A stretch of DNA of 64,000 nt from Acidobacteriota bacterium (GCA_022711665.1 JAKLEN010000003.1:62001-126000); one strand, 5' to 3'; positions 42,619 to 51,922 are shown, counted from the first letter of the stretch. A program made the numbers and translations. Notes: a model not told the origin generated them from the sequence alone.

Positions 42619-42644
42619 GAGGCCCGACTGGAAGGAGAGAGCTC

Positions 42645-43622
42645 ATGCCCAGCCCGACCAAGAATCCCCACCTGCCCTTTGGCGATCAGCGTTCGGCCCC
42701 CTGGTACGGCAAGGACATAATCTCGGTCAAGCAATTCTCCCGGACCGACCTCGAGTACATCTTCGGCGTGGCCCACGAGATGAGGGTCATGGTCGAACGG
42801 GTCGGGACGTTCGACCTGCTCAAGGGCAAGATCCTGGCCAGTATCTTCTTCGAGCCCTCGACCCGGACGTCCTCGTCCTTCATCGCGGCCATGGAGAGGC
42901 TGGGCGGCAACGTCATCAACATCAACGAGGTCCGCTTCTCCTCGGTGGCCAAGGGCGAAAGCCTGCCGGACACGATCCGGACGCTCGAGTGCTACGCCGA
43001 CGTCATCGTCATCCGGCATCCCGAGCTCGGCTCGGCGGCCAAAGCGGCCGAGGCGGCCCGCAAGCCGGTCATCAACGCCGGGGACGGCGTCGGCGAGCAC
43101 CCGACCCAGGCCCTGCTCGACGCCTTCACCATCCGCGAGGAACTGGGCCGCATGGACGACCTGACCGTGACCATGCTCGGCGACCTCAAGTACGGCCGGA
43201 CCGTCCATTCCCTGTCGCGGCTCCTGTCTCTCTACAACGCCCGCCTGCACTACGTCTCGCCCGAGGTCCTGCGCATGCCGCCGGAGATCGTCGCCGAGCT
43301 CGAGGCCAAGGGCATGCGCCAGACCGAGCACCGCACCCTCGACGCGCCGCTGGCCGAGACCGATGTCCTCTACGTCACCCGGGTCCAGCGCGAGCGCTTC
43401 GAGAGCGAGGAGATCTACAACTCGGTCAAGGACGCTTACACCCTCGACAAGAGCGTCATGGCCGGGGCCAAGGACAAGATGATCGTCATGCACCCCCTGC
43501 CGCGCGTCACGGAGATCAGCACCGACCTGGACGACGATCCCCGGGCCGCCTATTTCCGGCAGATGGAGTACGGCCTCTACGTCCGCATGGCCCTGCTGGC
43601 CATGGTGCTGGGCAAGGCTTGA
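42645..43622 (+). CDS. pyrB: Aspartate carbamoyltransferase, catalytic chain
   Basis: The 325-residue enzyme has the carbamoyl-phosphate motif [11 protein letters not shown], the [18 protein letters not shown] block of the aspartate-specific class, [17 protein letters not shown], and [24 protein letters not shown] near the C-terminus. It makes carbamoyl-aspartate in pyrimidine synthesis. No pyrI regulatory subunit is adjacent. Its start has a strong GGAAGGAGAG site. Confidence 0.95.
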   Translation: MPSPTKNPHLPFGDQRSAPWYGKDIISVKQFSRTDLEYIFGVAHEMRVMVERVGTFDLLKGKILASIFFEPSTRTSSSFIAAMERLGGNVININEVRFSSVAKGESLPDTIRTLECYADVIVIRHPELGSAAKAAEAARKPVINAGDGVGEHPTQALLDAFTIREELGRMDDLTVTMLGDLKYGRTVHSLSRLLSLYNARLHYVSPEVLRMPPEIVAELEAKGMRQTEHRTLDAPLAETDVLYVTRVQRERFESEEIYNSVKDAYTLDKSVMAGAKDKMIVMHPLPRVTEISTDLDDDPRAAYFRQMEYGLYVRMALLAMVLGKA

Positions 43623-43654
43623 GCCGGGCCCCGGTCCGGGAAAGGAAGCTCATC

Positions 43655-45004
43655 ATGACGGCAATCCGCCGGAAAGCCGCGTTCGCCGCGCTCATCGCCC
43701 TCGGCCTCCTGGCCGCCGTCCCGCCGCTCCGGGCCCAGCGCCCCGGCCTGCCGCCGGAGGAGTTCGCCGCCCGCCGGGCCGCTCTGATGGAGCGCCTCAA
43801 GGACGGGGCGGTCATCCTCTTCGGCGACGCCGCCGCCCCGGCCGGCGCCCATTTCCGCCAGGACAACGACTTCTATTACTTCACCGGGAACGAGGACCTC
43901 GGGGCTATCCTGGTCCTCCTGCCCGAGTCCCGGGCGTCCTTCCTCTTCCTGCCGCAGCTCACGGACCGGGAGAAGCTGTACGACGGCGGCAACCTCCTCG
44001 ACGACCCGGACGGCCGGGCCAAGGCCGGCTTCACCCAGGTCCTGCCCTCGACCTCGTTCGACGAGTTCATGGCCCGCGGCCTTTTCCGGGCCGGGGGCCG
44101 GTTCCATCTCCGGCTGTCGCCACGCGACGCCCTTGACCAGGCCCGTTACGAGGTCGCGCTCTACGAGGCCCGCCGGGCCCGGACCCGTTACCACGACCAG
44201 ATCTCGGCCGACCTCGACCGCATCGCCAAGATCCGGGAACGCTACCCCCAGATGGAGCTCCGGGACGTCGCTCCGGTCATCGACGAGATGCGGGCCGTCA
44301 AGACGCCGGCCGAGATCGATCTCCTGCGCCGCAACGGCCGGCTGACGGCCGAGGCCGTCAAGCAGGCTATGGCGGCCGGCCGCCCGGGCGTCTACGAATA
44401 CGAGATCGAGGCCGCGGCCCTGGCCGTCGTCCTCAAGGGCGGGGCCGCCGGGGCCGCCTACGCGCCCATCGTCGGCTCGGGGCCCAACTCCTGCATCCTG
44501 CACTACGACCGGAACGACCGAAAGGTCGAGGCCGGCGACGCCGTCCTCATGGATTTCGGGGCCGATTACGGCCACCTGGCCATGGACATCACCCGGACCT
44601 GGCCGGCCTCGGGACGCTTCACGGACGAGGAGAAGGAGGTCTACCGGACGGTCCTCGAAGTCCAGAAGGCCTGCATCGAGGCCTACAAGCCGGGGGCCAC
44701 CACCAAGGACGTCCGCGAGCATGTCTCCGCCGTCCTGAAGGCCAAGGGCATCGCCCCGCGGGGCCTGGCCGGCGGCTTCGGCCACGGCGTCGGCCTTTCG
44801 GTCCACGACGTGCCGCTCGGCGGCGTCCTCAAGCAGGGTATGGTCTTCGCCATCGAGCCCGGGCTCTACGACGAGAAGAAGGGCTTCGGCGTCCGGATCG
44901 AGGACACCGTTCTCATCACCGCCGACGGCTGCGAGGTCCTGACCGCGGGCGTGCCCAAGGAGATCGCCGAGATCGAAAAGCTCCTGGCCGGCCGGGGCCG
45001 CTAG
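43655..45004 (+). CDS. Exported Xaa-Pro aminopeptidase-like M24 metallopeptidase
   Basis: ATG at 43655 follows AAAGGAAG. The 449-residue protein has a Sec signal peptide (AALIALGLLAAVPPLRAQ), an aminopeptidase P N-terminal domain (GAHFRQDNDFYYFTGNEDLGAILVLLP) and the M24 pita-bread domain with metal ligands in LMDFGADYGHLAMDITRTWP, GFGHGVGLSVHD, FAIEPGLY and GVRIEDTVLIT. It would remove N-terminal residues preceding proline from peptides outside the cytoplasm. It follows pyrB by 32 bases but the link is likely positional only. Confidence 0.93.
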   Translation: MTAIRRKAAFAALIALGLLAAVPPLRAQRPGLPPEEFAARRAALMERLKDGAVILFGDAAAPAGAHFRQDNDFYYFTGNEDLGAILVLLPESRASFLFLPQLTDREKLYDGGNLLDDPDGRAKAGFTQVLPSTSFDEFMARGLFRAGGRFHLRLSPRDALDQARYEVALYEARRARTRYHDQISADLDRIAKIRERYPQMELRDVAPVIDEMRAVKTPAEIDLLRRNGRLTAEAVKQAMAAGRPGVYEYEIEAAALAVVLKGGAAGAAYAPIVGSGPNSCILHYDRNDRKVEAGDAVLMDFGADYGHLAMDITRTWPASGRFTDEEKEVYRTVLEVQKACIEAYKPGATTKDVREHVSAVLKAKGIAPRGLAGGFGHGVGLSVHDVPLGGVLKQGMVFAIEPGLYDEKKGFGVRIEDTVLITADGCEVLTAGVPKEIAEIEKLLAGRGR

Positions 45005-45011
45005 GCCGCCC

Positions 45012-45641
45012 ATGACCGGGGCGCCCGAGGACCTCCTGGCCCGCCTCGAGCTGTCCCTGAGGGCCCCGCTCCCGGGCATCCCGGCCCAGCTGGCCATGGC
45101 CCCCGAGCCGCGCTCCGGCCAGAGGGCCTATTTCGAGGTCGAGGACAGCTGCCGCAAGGCCGGCGTCCTCGTCCTGCTCTACGTCCGCGACGGCCGGCTG
45201 CGGCTGCCGCTGACCAGGCGCACGGAGAGCGTCGATCATCACCGCGGGCAGATCTCCCTGCCCGGCGGGGCGCGGCAACGCGGCGAATCCATGGAGGCCG
45301 CGGCCCTGCGCGAGACCCGGGAGGAGCTCGGCCTGGACCTGGGGCGGGTCCGCGTCCTGGGCCGGCTGACCCCGCTCTACATCCCGCCGAGCAACTACTG
45401 CATCTACCCGACGGTCGCCTGCCTCCCCGGGCCGCTCGAGTTCCGGCCCCAGCCCGACGAGGTGGCCGAGGTCATCGAGGCGCCCGTCGACCGTCTGGCC
45501 GACCCGGCGATCATCGGCCGCGAGACTTGGCGCTACGGCGGCCTGGACCACGTCGTCCCGTTCTACGAGCTCGACGGCCACAAGATCTGGGGGGCCACGG
45601 CCATGGTACTGGCCGAATTCCTGGCCCTTCTGCTACAATAG
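45012..45641 (+). CDS. Nudix hydrolase, CoA-pyrophosphatase type
   Basis: The 209-residue protein has an intact Nudix box (GARQRGE, seven residues, RETREELGL) preceded by DHHRGQISLPGG, the combination seen in the NUDT7/8-like CoA pyrophosphatase group. It would hydrolyse CoA derivatives or related dinucleotides with magnesium. It starts seven bases after the M24 stop. TACAAT near its 3' end (45634-45639) may be the -10 box for trpS. Confidence 0.9.
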   Translation: MTGAPEDLLARLELSLRAPLPGIPAQLAMAPEPRSGQRAYFEVEDSCRKAGVLVLLYVRDGRLRLPLTRRTESVDHHRGQISLPGGARQRGESMEAAALRETREELGLDLGRVRVLGRLTPLYIPPSNYCIYPTVACLPGPLEFRPQPDEVAEVIEAPVDRLADPAIIGRETWRYGGLDHVVPFYELDGHKIWGATAMVLAEFLALLLQ

Positions 45642-45667
45642 CCGCGAAACGACAGAGAGGTCCGGTC

Positions 45668-46651
45668 ATGAGCCCACGCCAGCGCATCCTCAGCGGCATC
45701 CAGCCGAGCGGCACGATCCATATCGGCAACTACTTCGGGGCCGTCGAGAACTGGGTCCGCCTGACCAAGGACTACGACTGCTTCTTCATGATCGTCGACC
45801 TCCATGCCCTGACCGTCGACTACGACCCCCGGCGGCTGCCGCAGCGGGTCTGGGACGCCGCCCTGGACAACATGGCCGCCGGCCTCGACCCGGCCAAGTG
45901 CACGATCTTCATCCAGAGCCATGTTCCCGAGCACACCGAGCTCTGCTGGCTCCTGACCTGCGTCACGCCCCTCGGCGAGCTCTACCGGATGACCCAGTTC
46001 AAGGAGAAGTCGTCGCGGGAAGGGGAGAACGTCAAGGCCGGGCTCCTGTGCTACCCCATCCTCATGGCCGCCGACATCCTCGTTTACCGGGCCGACGCCG
46101 TGCCCGTCGGCGAGGACCAGGTCCAGCATCTCGAGTTCTCCCGCGAGCTGGCCCGCCGCTTCAACGGCCGCTTCGGGGACTATTTCCCCGAGCCGGCCGC
46201 CCTCATTGGCCGCGGCGCCCGGGTCATGGGGCTGGACGGCGCCGCCAAGATGAGCAAGTCCATGGACAACATCATAGGCATCGGCGAAGAGCCCGAGGCC
46301 GTCTGGGAGAAGCTCCGTCCGGCCAAGACCGACGAGGCCCGCAAGCGCCGCAGCGATCCGGGCGAGCCCGGCCGCTGCAACATCTACAGCTATCACAAGC
46401 TGGTCACGCCCGAGGCCGAGCTGGCCGGGATCGCCGCCGGCTGCCGCGGCGCGACCATCGGCTGCATCGACTGCAAGAAGATCTTCCACCGCAACCTGAT
46501 GAAGGTCCTCGACCCCATCCGCGAGCGCCGGCGCGAGCTGGCCCTGCGCCCGGACGACGTCCGGGACGCCCTGAACGACGGGGCCCGCAAGGCCCGGGCC
46601 GTGGCCCGGGAAACCCTGGACGGGGCCAAGAAGCTCATGGGCCTCCTTTAA
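45668..46651 (+). CDS. trpS: Tryptophanyl-tRNA synthetase
   Basis: ATG at 45668 follows AGAGAGGTCCGGTC; the frame is open farther upstream inside the Nudix gene. The 327-residue class I synthetase has LSGIQPSGTIHIGNYFGA (HIGH-type motif), VGEDQVQHLEFSRELARRF, and AAKMSKSMDN (KMSKS motif). It charges tRNA-Trp. Its length is typical of bacterial TrpRS. Confidence 0.96.
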   Translation: MSPRQRILSGIQPSGTIHIGNYFGAVENWVRLTKDYDCFFMIVDLHALTVDYDPRRLPQRVWDAALDNMAAGLDPAKCTIFIQSHVPEHTELCWLLTCVTPLGELYRMTQFKEKSSREGENVKAGLLCYPILMAADILVYRADAVPVGEDQVQHLEFSRELARRFNGRFGDYFPEPAALIGRGARVMGLDGAAKMSKSMDNIIGIGEEPEAVWEKLRPAKTDEARKRRSDPGEPGRCNIYSYHKLVTPEAELAGIAAGCRGATIGCIDCKKIFHRNLMKVLDPIRERRRELALRPDDVRDALNDGARKARAVARETLDGAKKLMGLL

Positions 46652-46712
46652 GGGAACCTTTTCGGCCTGTCCTGCGTCTCTCCTTTTGAACGTCGATCTC
46701 CAGGAGGTTCCC

Positions 46713-47525
46713 GTGTCCAAAGTCAAGGTCCTCATCGCCGTCTGCCTGGCCGTCCTTTTCTTTTGCGTATCCTGCATCGTCGCCGGGGAGCAGTATAAGG
46801 AAGACTTCTCCAAGACCCTGCCCCTGAAGGCGGGCGACCGGTTCTCGCTCGAGAACGTCAACGGCGGGGTGGTCATCGCCACCTGGCCGGAGAACCGGGT
46901 CGAGATCAAGGCCGTCAAGACCGCCCGGGGCCGCGAAGAGGATCTGGCCAAGGTCGAGATCCGGGTCAACGAGGGCGCCGGCCGGGTCTCGGTGGAGGCC
47001 GTCTGGCCCAAGTTCCCCCGGCGCGTCAACGTCAGCGTCGACTTCACCGTCATGGTCCCCGAAGGCGTCGGCCTCGACGGGGTCGAGACGGTCAACGGCG
47101 GCGTCACCGTGCGGGGACGCTACAGCCAAGCCGAGGTCGGGACGACCAACGGCTCGATAACGGTCGAAGACGCGGCCGGCGAGCTCGAGGCCGGCACGAC
47201 CAACGGGTCGATCCACGTCTCCCGGTTCGAGGGCCGGCTTTCGGCCGGGACGACCAACGGCCAGATCCGGCTCGAGGGCCTGACCGTCAAGGGCGGCCTC
47301 TCGGCCGAGACGACCAACGGCGGCATCACCCTGGCCCTCGTTTCGCCCGAGACGCTCAACGCCGACTTGCGGGCCGAGACGACCAACGGCCACGTCAGCG
47401 TCGATTTCCCCGTCACCATCCAGAGCCTGCGCCAATCGAAGCGCCGCATCGAGGGGCGGATCGGCCAGGGCGGGCCCGAGATCTCCCTGCACACGACCAA
47501 CGGCTCGATCAGCTTGACCCGGTAG
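46713..47525 (+). CDS. DUF4097 beta-helical lipoprotein
   Basis: GTG at 46713 follows CAGGAGG at ideal spacing. The 270-residue product has a lipoprotein-like signal (LAVLFFCVSC). A right-handed beta-helix of the DUF4097 family follows. It contains seven repeats built around VNGG or TTNG (EVGTTNGSITV, EAGTTNGSIHV, SAGTTNGQIRL, SAETTNGGITL, RAETTNGHVSV, LHTTNGSISL), each forming one turn. The TTNG codons are almost identical each time (ACGACCAACGGC). The function is unknown; a structural or adhesive envelope role is a guess. Confidence 0.88.
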   Translation: MSKVKVLIAVCLAVLFFCVSCIVAGEQYKEDFSKTLPLKAGDRFSLENVNGGVVIATWPENRVEIKAVKTARGREEDLAKVEIRVNEGAGRVSVEAVWPKFPRRVNVSVDFTVMVPEGVGLDGVETVNGGVTVRGRYSQAEVGTTNGSITVEDAAGELEAGTTNGSIHVSRFEGRLSAGTTNGQIRLEGLTVKGGLSAETTNGGITLALVSPETLNADLRAETTNGHVSVDFPVTIQSLRQSKRRIEGRIGQGGPEISLHTTNGSISLTR

Positions 47526-47557
47526 TCTGCTTACCGTTTTTACGCTCCTCTGCTCGG

Positions 47558-47588
47558 GGGCCGGGGACCTTCCCCGGCCCTTTCTTTT
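47558..47588 (+). terminator. Rho-independent terminator after the DUF4097 gene
   Basis: GGGCCGGGG (47558-47566) pairs perfectly with CCCCGGCCC (47572-47580), followed by TTTCTTTT (47581-47588). Confidence 0.85.
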
Positions 47589-47589
47589 G

Positions 47590-47665
47590 CTTCTTCTCCC
47601 ATTTCCGCGGTTCCCTCCCGAGGCGGCGAGGGGATTGTCCTCGCGGCTACCCGTTCCCGGAGAGG
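47590..47665. repeat. Terminator-associated element, copy 3 (left end only)
   Basis: The left end (CTTCTTCTCCCATTTCC, then GGTTCCCTCCCGAGGCGGCGAGG) directly follows a terminator T-tract. A trace of the right end may remain as CCCGGAGAGGGGG near 47656, but the ATGGGAGAAGAA part is missing, so the copy is decayed or truncated. Confidence 0.65.
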
Positions 47666-47724
47666 GGGCCGGCCGGGCCTCTGTCATTTCTCCCCGGCTC
47701 GTCATAAAATAGCCGGCGCCGGCC

Positions 47725-48108
47725 ATGGACAAGCGTTCCGAGACACCCTTCACCCGCGAGGTCAAGGCGGTCATCCGCGCCATCCCCGGCGGCCGGGTGG
47801 CGACCTACGGGCAGATCGCCGCCCTGGCCGGCCGCGACGGGGCGGCCCGGGGCGTGGCCTGGATCCTGCATTCGTCCTCGGAGGCGGCCGGCCTGCCCTG
47901 GCACCGGGTCATCGGCGGCCGGGGCGCCATCTCCCTGCCCCGGGGGAGGGGCTTCGAGGAGCAGAGGGAACGGTTGACCGCCGAGGGGGTCACGGTCGGG
48001 CCCGGCGGCCGGGTCGACCTCGAGCGGTACGGCTGGGAGCCGGCCGCCGGCGCGGCCGGCCGTTCCCGCGCCGCTCGCAAGTTCCTGCGCGAGCTCCTCC
48101 GCTCCTGA
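47725..48108 (+). CDS. Alkyltransferase-like (ATL) DNA-binding protein, MGMT family without catalytic cysteine
   Basis: The 127-residue protein has the C-terminal half of O6-alkylguanine transferases: FTREVKAVIRAIPGGRVATYGQIAALAG, ARGVAWILHSSS and the active-site loop GLPWHRVIGGRG. The motif PCHR is changed to PWHR (Trp59), so it cannot accept an alkyl group. This is the hallmark of ATL proteins, which bind O6-alkylguanine and direct it to nucleotide excision repair. There is no N-terminal ribonuclease-like domain. TAAAAT at about 47705 may be its -10 box. Confidence 0.9.
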   Translation: MDKRSETPFTREVKAVIRAIPGGRVATYGQIAALAGRDGAARGVAWILHSSSEAAGLPWHRVIGGRGAISLPRGRGFEEQRERLTAEGVTVGPGGRVDLERYGWEPAAGAAGRSRAARKFLRELLRS

Positions 48109-48131
48109 CACCTGGCCCGCTCCTTTCGTCT

Positions 48132-48268
48132 TCAGTCGGTCGTGGTGATGAGGTTCCGCCGGCGCAGCTCGGTCAAGCCCTTCGGAGGGATGGTTCATCC
48201 ACACGCGGAGGATCGGATTCCGGCTCATGGCCGCGTGGGAGAGGATGCGGATCGTCCGGAGGCGGCGG
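48132..48268 (-). pseudogene. Possible frameshifted gene remnant
   Basis: On the minus strand one frame reads RILSHAAMSRNPILRVWMN and then, after a one-base shift at a GGG run (plus-strand CCC at 48178-48180), GLTELRRRNLITTTD and a stop. The two parts read as a plausible helical protein end when joined but have no intact N-terminal part, because the acyl-CoA synthetase gene lies upstream. It may be a relic of a displaced gene or just chance in GC-rich DNA. Evidence is compositional only. Confidence 0.25.
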
Positions 48269-48269
48269 G

Positions 48270-50060
48270 TCAGCCCTGGTAGAGCGATTCGATGAGGTCG
48301 GCGTACTTCCGCTCGACGAAGTTCCGCCGCACCTTGAGGGTCGGCGTCACCTCGCCGAGATCGAGCTCGAAATCGCGGTCGAGGACGGCGATCTTCTTGA
48401 TCCGCTCGTAGGAGGCCAGCCCCGGCGTCATGCGGTTGATCTCGCCGAGAAGGAAGGCGGCGACCGCGGGGAGGCGGGACAGACCGGCCCGGTCCGCCAC
48501 GGCGATGCCGGCCTTGCGGGCCCAGGCTTCGAGCTTCTCGAAATTCGGGACGACGAGGGCCGAGACGAACTTGCGGCTGCTGCCGACTACGACGGCGCTG
48601 GCGATGAAGGGGCTGGCCAGGATGAGGCTCTCGATGGGCTGCGGGGCGACGTTCTTTCCGCCCGAGGTGACGATGATGTCCTTCTTGCGGTCGGTGATGA
48701 TGAGATAGCCGTCCTCGTCGAGACGGCCGATGTCGCCGGTGTGTAGCCAGCCGTCCTTCAGGACCTCCCGGGTGTCGGCCTCGTTCCGGTAGTAGCCCAT
48801 CATGATGTTCGGGCCGCGGGCCAGGATCTCGCCATCCTCGGCGATGCGCAGCTCGACCCTCGGGATGGCCTTGCCTGAGGTCCCCAGGCGGACCCGGCCC
48901 GGCGTGTTGCCGGTCAGGACCGGCGCGCTCTCGGTCAGGCCGTAGCCCGGCAGGACCAGCAGGCCGATGGCCAGGAAGAACGCGGTGATGTCCTGCGACA
49001 GGGCCGCCCCGCCGCAGATCATGTAGCGGATGCGGCCGCCGGTCCTGGCCGTGATCTTGGAAAAGACGAGCCTCTTGGCGACGGCGCGCTTGAAGGACAG
49101 GTGCATCGGGATCGGCTGGCCGGCGATCATCCGGGCGGCGTGCTTCCGGCCGGTGGCCAGGGCCCAGACGAAGATCGCCCGCTTGATCCGGGAGCCGGCC
49201 ATGACCTGGTCCATGACCCGGGCGTAGATCTTCTCGAAGAACCGGGGCACGCTGATCAGGACGGTCGGCCGGACCTCGGGCATGTTCGAGGCCACGGCCT
49301 CGACGCTCTCGGCGTAGGCGATGGTCGCCCCGACGTCGTAGAAGATGAAGGTCGCCGTCCGTTCGAAGACGTGGGACAGCGGCAGGAAGGACAGGGCCGT
49401 GTCCGATTCGCGGAAATCGATGACCTCGGCCAGCGAATCGATGTTGGCGACGAAATTGGCGTGGCTGAGCATGACGCGCTTTGGCGCGCCGGTCGTTCCC
49501 GAGGTATAGATGATGGAGGCCAGGTCCCCGGGCCGGACCGCCGCGGCGGCCTGCTCGAAGCGGCCCGGGTTCTCGCCCTCCAGCCGCCGGCCCATCTCCT
49601 CGACGTCCGACAGGGCCAGCGTCCCGGCCGGCGGATCGCCGTCCATGACGATGATCCTCTCGAGGGCGGGGAGCTTATCCCGGCCGGCCTGGATCTTGCG
49701 CCACATCTCCAGGTCCGAGCAGACGGCGATCCTGGCCGCCGCGTCGCCGATGATATAGCGGACCTGGTCGGGCAGCAACGAGGTGTATATCGGAACCGTC
49801 ACCCCGCCGGCGCAAAGGACGGCGAAATCGGTCTGGACCCATTCCGGCCTGTTCTCGGAGAGCAGGGCCACCCGGTCGCCGGGCTTCAGCCCGAGCTCCA
49901 TGAAACCGAGCGACAGCCGTCGGACGGTCGTTTCGATCTCGGCCGTCGAGATCCTGGTCCAGGCCTTGTCCCGCTTGACCAGCATCCGGTTGGGCTTGAC
50001 GTACGTCCGGCAGGAATCGAGGAAGAGCCGGCTGAGCGTGGCGATCTGGCGTTCGGGCAT
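48270..50060 (-). CDS. Long-chain acyl-CoA synthetase (AMP-forming)
   Basis: The 596-residue enzyme belongs to the ANL family: IIYTSGTTGAPKRVMLSHAN (P-loop, with Arg where Gly is usual in PKGV), FLPLSHVFERTATF, YGLTESAPVLTGN, GWLHTGDIGRLDEDGYLIITDRKKDIIVTSGGKNVAP and a C-terminal Lys region (GEVTPTLKVRRNFVERKY). The last block is typical of FadD15-like fatty-acid activating enzymes. It lies 23 bases downstream of the TPR lipoprotein gene on the same strand. Confidence 0.93.
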   Translation of the reverse strand: MPERQIATLSRLFLDSCRTYVKPNRMLVKRDKAWTRISTAEIETTVRRLSLGFMELGLKPGDRVALLSENRPEWVQTDFAVLCAGGVTVPIYTSLLPDQVRYIIGDAAARIAVCSDLEMWRKIQAGRDKLPALERIIVMDGDPPAGTLALSDVEEMGRRLEGENPGRFEQAAAAVRPGDLASIIYTSGTTGAPKRVMLSHANFVANIDSLAEVIDFRESDTALSFLPLSHVFERTATFIFYDVGATIAYAESVEAVASNMPEVRPTVLISVPRFFEKIYARVMDQVMAGSRIKRAIFVWALATGRKHAARMIAGQPIPMHLSFKRAVAKRLVFSKITARTGGRIRYMICGGAALSQDITAFFLAIGLLVLPGYGLTESAPVLTGNTPGRVRLGTSGKAIPRVELRIAEDGEILARGPNIMMGYYRNEADTREVLKDGWLHTGDIGRLDEDGYLIITDRKKDIIVTSGGKNVAPQPIESLILASPFIASAVVVGSSRKFVSALVVPNFEKLEAWARKAGIAVADRAGLSRLPAVAAFLLGEINRMTPGLASYERIKKIAVLDRDFELDLGEVTPTLKVRRNFVERKYADLIESLYQG

Positions 50061-50083
50061 TGATGGCTCCTCGCGGAACGCTA

Positions 50084-51706
50084 TTATACACCTTTATGGG
50101 GGATACGGGACCCGCCCGGCGCGGACCGGGCCTGGCCGTCCCGGATGAGCCGGATGAGCGCCGCGGCTCTTTCGGCGAAGGCGGGATGGGCGGCGGACTG
50201 CCGGGCCAGGTCGAGGGCCCGGTCCAAAGACCCGGCGTTGTGATAGCCGGCGGCGCCATTGTACTGGCAGGTCGCCTTGGTCGCCCGGACCGCGGCCAAC
50301 TGGGCTTCCTTCCTCGCGGTCAGGCGGGCTTTCCGCTCGGGGGCCATCCCCGAGGCCCCGATCTCGGCGATCCCGGCCGCCAGGCCCCTTTCCTTGCCCT
50401 CCAGGGTCATGGCCGCCCCGGCGAAATAGACGCCGGAATCGAGCCAGTCCCCGCGGTCGGCGCAGAGGCGGCCCAGGTGATAGGCCGCGTCGCTCTCCGC
50501 AGGGTCGAGGTCGAGGGCCCGGCGGAAGTCCTTCCCGGACTCGTTGAACCGGCCCTGGGCATAGGCGATCAGGCCGGACAGGGTCTCGACGCCGGCCACG
50601 CCGACGAGGAAGACGCGGGCCGCCTCGATCGCCCGGCGGGCCTCTTCGAAGCGGCCGAGCCGGTGCAGGTTCCAGGCCGTCCAGTATTGCCCTTCGCCCA
50701 TGGAGTATGTCCCGAGCTCGAGAAGGCGGCCGAGGGTCTCGAGCGCCTCCTCGGACCGGCCGATATAGCCAAGGGCCAGGCTCCGGCCGAGCAGCGCGTC
50801 GCGGTAGGTCGGGAGGAGGGCCAAGGCCCGGTCGTTCCACCCCAGACAGGCCTCGAGCTCCTCCATCTGGAAGGCGGTCTTGGCCAGGGAGATGAGGACC
50901 GAGAGCGAGTCCGGGATCTTCTCCAGGGCGGCGAGGTAGTGCGTCTCGGCCGAGAGCAGCCGGCCGGCGTTCAGGTCGTCGTCGCCGAGAAAGTAGTGGA
51001 TCTCCGCGAAGCCGGGGTCGGCGGCCAGCAGGGCCTCGAGATCCGCGACGCGGACCGGCTCGCCGGCGGCGGCCTCGAAGGCCAGGAGCCGCGAACCCGG
51101 GTGAAGGGCCCGGACGGCCGCGGGATCGAGCTTGTCGGCGAACTTGAAGCCGAACTCCCGGCGCAGGGCCAGGCGCAGCGCGGCGGCGAGATCGTCGCCT
51201 CCGGCCGCGCGGCCGAGCTCCAGGTCGATGTCTGGCACGCGGCCGCGGATCCAGTCGAGCTGGCCGTCGAGCGACCGTCCGCCGATCCGGTCGAGGCCCG
51301 GCGTGCCCTTGATCCTGCAGGGGAGCCCGCCCAGGAGCTCGAGCCAGGTCGCCAGGCCGTCCAGGGCCGGCTTGGCCGCGGCCGGCAGGCCGGGATCGGC
51401 GGCCGGGTCCGGCCGGAGAATGCCCAGGCTTTTTTCCCGCAGCCCGATGGCGATCGAGGTCCGGACATATCGTTCGGCCGTGTCGGCCCGCCTGTCCGGC
51501 CGGGCCAGGGCCTCGGCGTAGATGCGGCGGGCCTCGACCAGCGCTGTGTAGCGGCCGGTCGCGCAGAGCGCGTCGGCGGCCTCCAGCCTGCCGGCCCAGC
51601 CGGCGGGCGGCGGCGACGATGCGACCCCGGCCCGGCGGGCCGGGACGCAGGCGGCGGCCAAAATCGCGGCGCAGGCGACGAGCCCGGCCCTCCGGATGAC
51701 TGTCAT
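50084..51706 (-). CDS. TPR-repeat lipoprotein of unknown function
   Basis: The 540-residue protein begins with a lipoprotein signal (LVACAAILAAACVPAR). The rest is mostly helical and contains several tetratricopeptide-like units: SLAKTAFQMEELEACLGWNDRALALLPTY, ALGYIGRSEEALETLGRLLELG, AWNLHRLGRFEEARRAIEAARV, and DFRRALDLDPAESDAAYHLGRLC. It would be a periplasmic or outer-membrane-anchored scaffold. The N-terminal third does not match a family I know. It is the first gene of a two-gene transcript with the acyl-CoA synthetase. Confidence 0.8.
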   Translation of the reverse strand: MTVIRRAGLVACAAILAAACVPARRAGVASSPPPAGWAGRLEAADALCATGRYTALVEARRIYAEALARPDRRADTAERYVRTSIAIGLREKSLGILRPDPAADPGLPAAAKPALDGLATWLELLGGLPCRIKGTPGLDRIGGRSLDGQLDWIRGRVPDIDLELGRAAGGDDLAAALRLALRREFGFKFADKLDPAAVRALHPGSRLLAFEAAAGEPVRVADLEALLAADPGFAEIHYFLGDDDLNAGRLLSAETHYLAALEKIPDSLSVLISLAKTAFQMEELEACLGWNDRALALLPTYRDALLGRSLALGYIGRSEEALETLGRLLELGTYSMGEGQYWTAWNLHRLGRFEEARRAIEAARVFLVGVAGVETLSGLIAYAQGRFNESGKDFRRALDLDPAESDAAYHLGRLCADRGDWLDSGVYFAGAAMTLEGKERGLAAGIAEIGASGMAPERKARLTARKEAQLAAVRATKATCQYNGAAGYHNAGSLDRALDLARQSAAHPAFAERAAALIRLIRDGQARSAPGGSRIPHKGV

Positions 51707-51892
51707 GCGCTCACCTCCGCATTCCAGATTTCGCCCGGGCCGGCGGATTCGTTCAGCGCTTCCTCTCCCGTCAGGATCGATGGCTCCATTTTAGCCCTCC
51801 CGGCGCCGGGGGAGAAGCCCTTTTCCGGGCCTTCCGGGACCGGGAGCCTTCGGCCGGGAACCTGTCGAGGGGTTCCAACGTCATGAAGGATA

Positions 51893-51922
51893 TAGACACC
51901 GGAAGCCTGCTTCGGCTACATT
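51893..51922 (+). promoter_or_regulatory. Promoter of the small secreted protein gene
   Basis: TAGACA (51893-51898), an 18-base spacer and TACATT (51917-51922). The spacer contains the dyad GGAAGC/GCTTC (about 51901-51914). Confidence 0.5.

Larger units (their letters stand above)
42024..42644. other. Long intergenic region full of repeats
   Basis: This 621-base gap contains, in order, a cluster of three GGGGTCAAACC repeats (42027-42180), an unassigned stretch (42190-42300), a terminator (42304-42347), the longest-armed copy of the terminator-associated element (42349-42541), and the pyrB promoter (42589-42618). No credible coding frame is seen. Confidence 0.7.
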
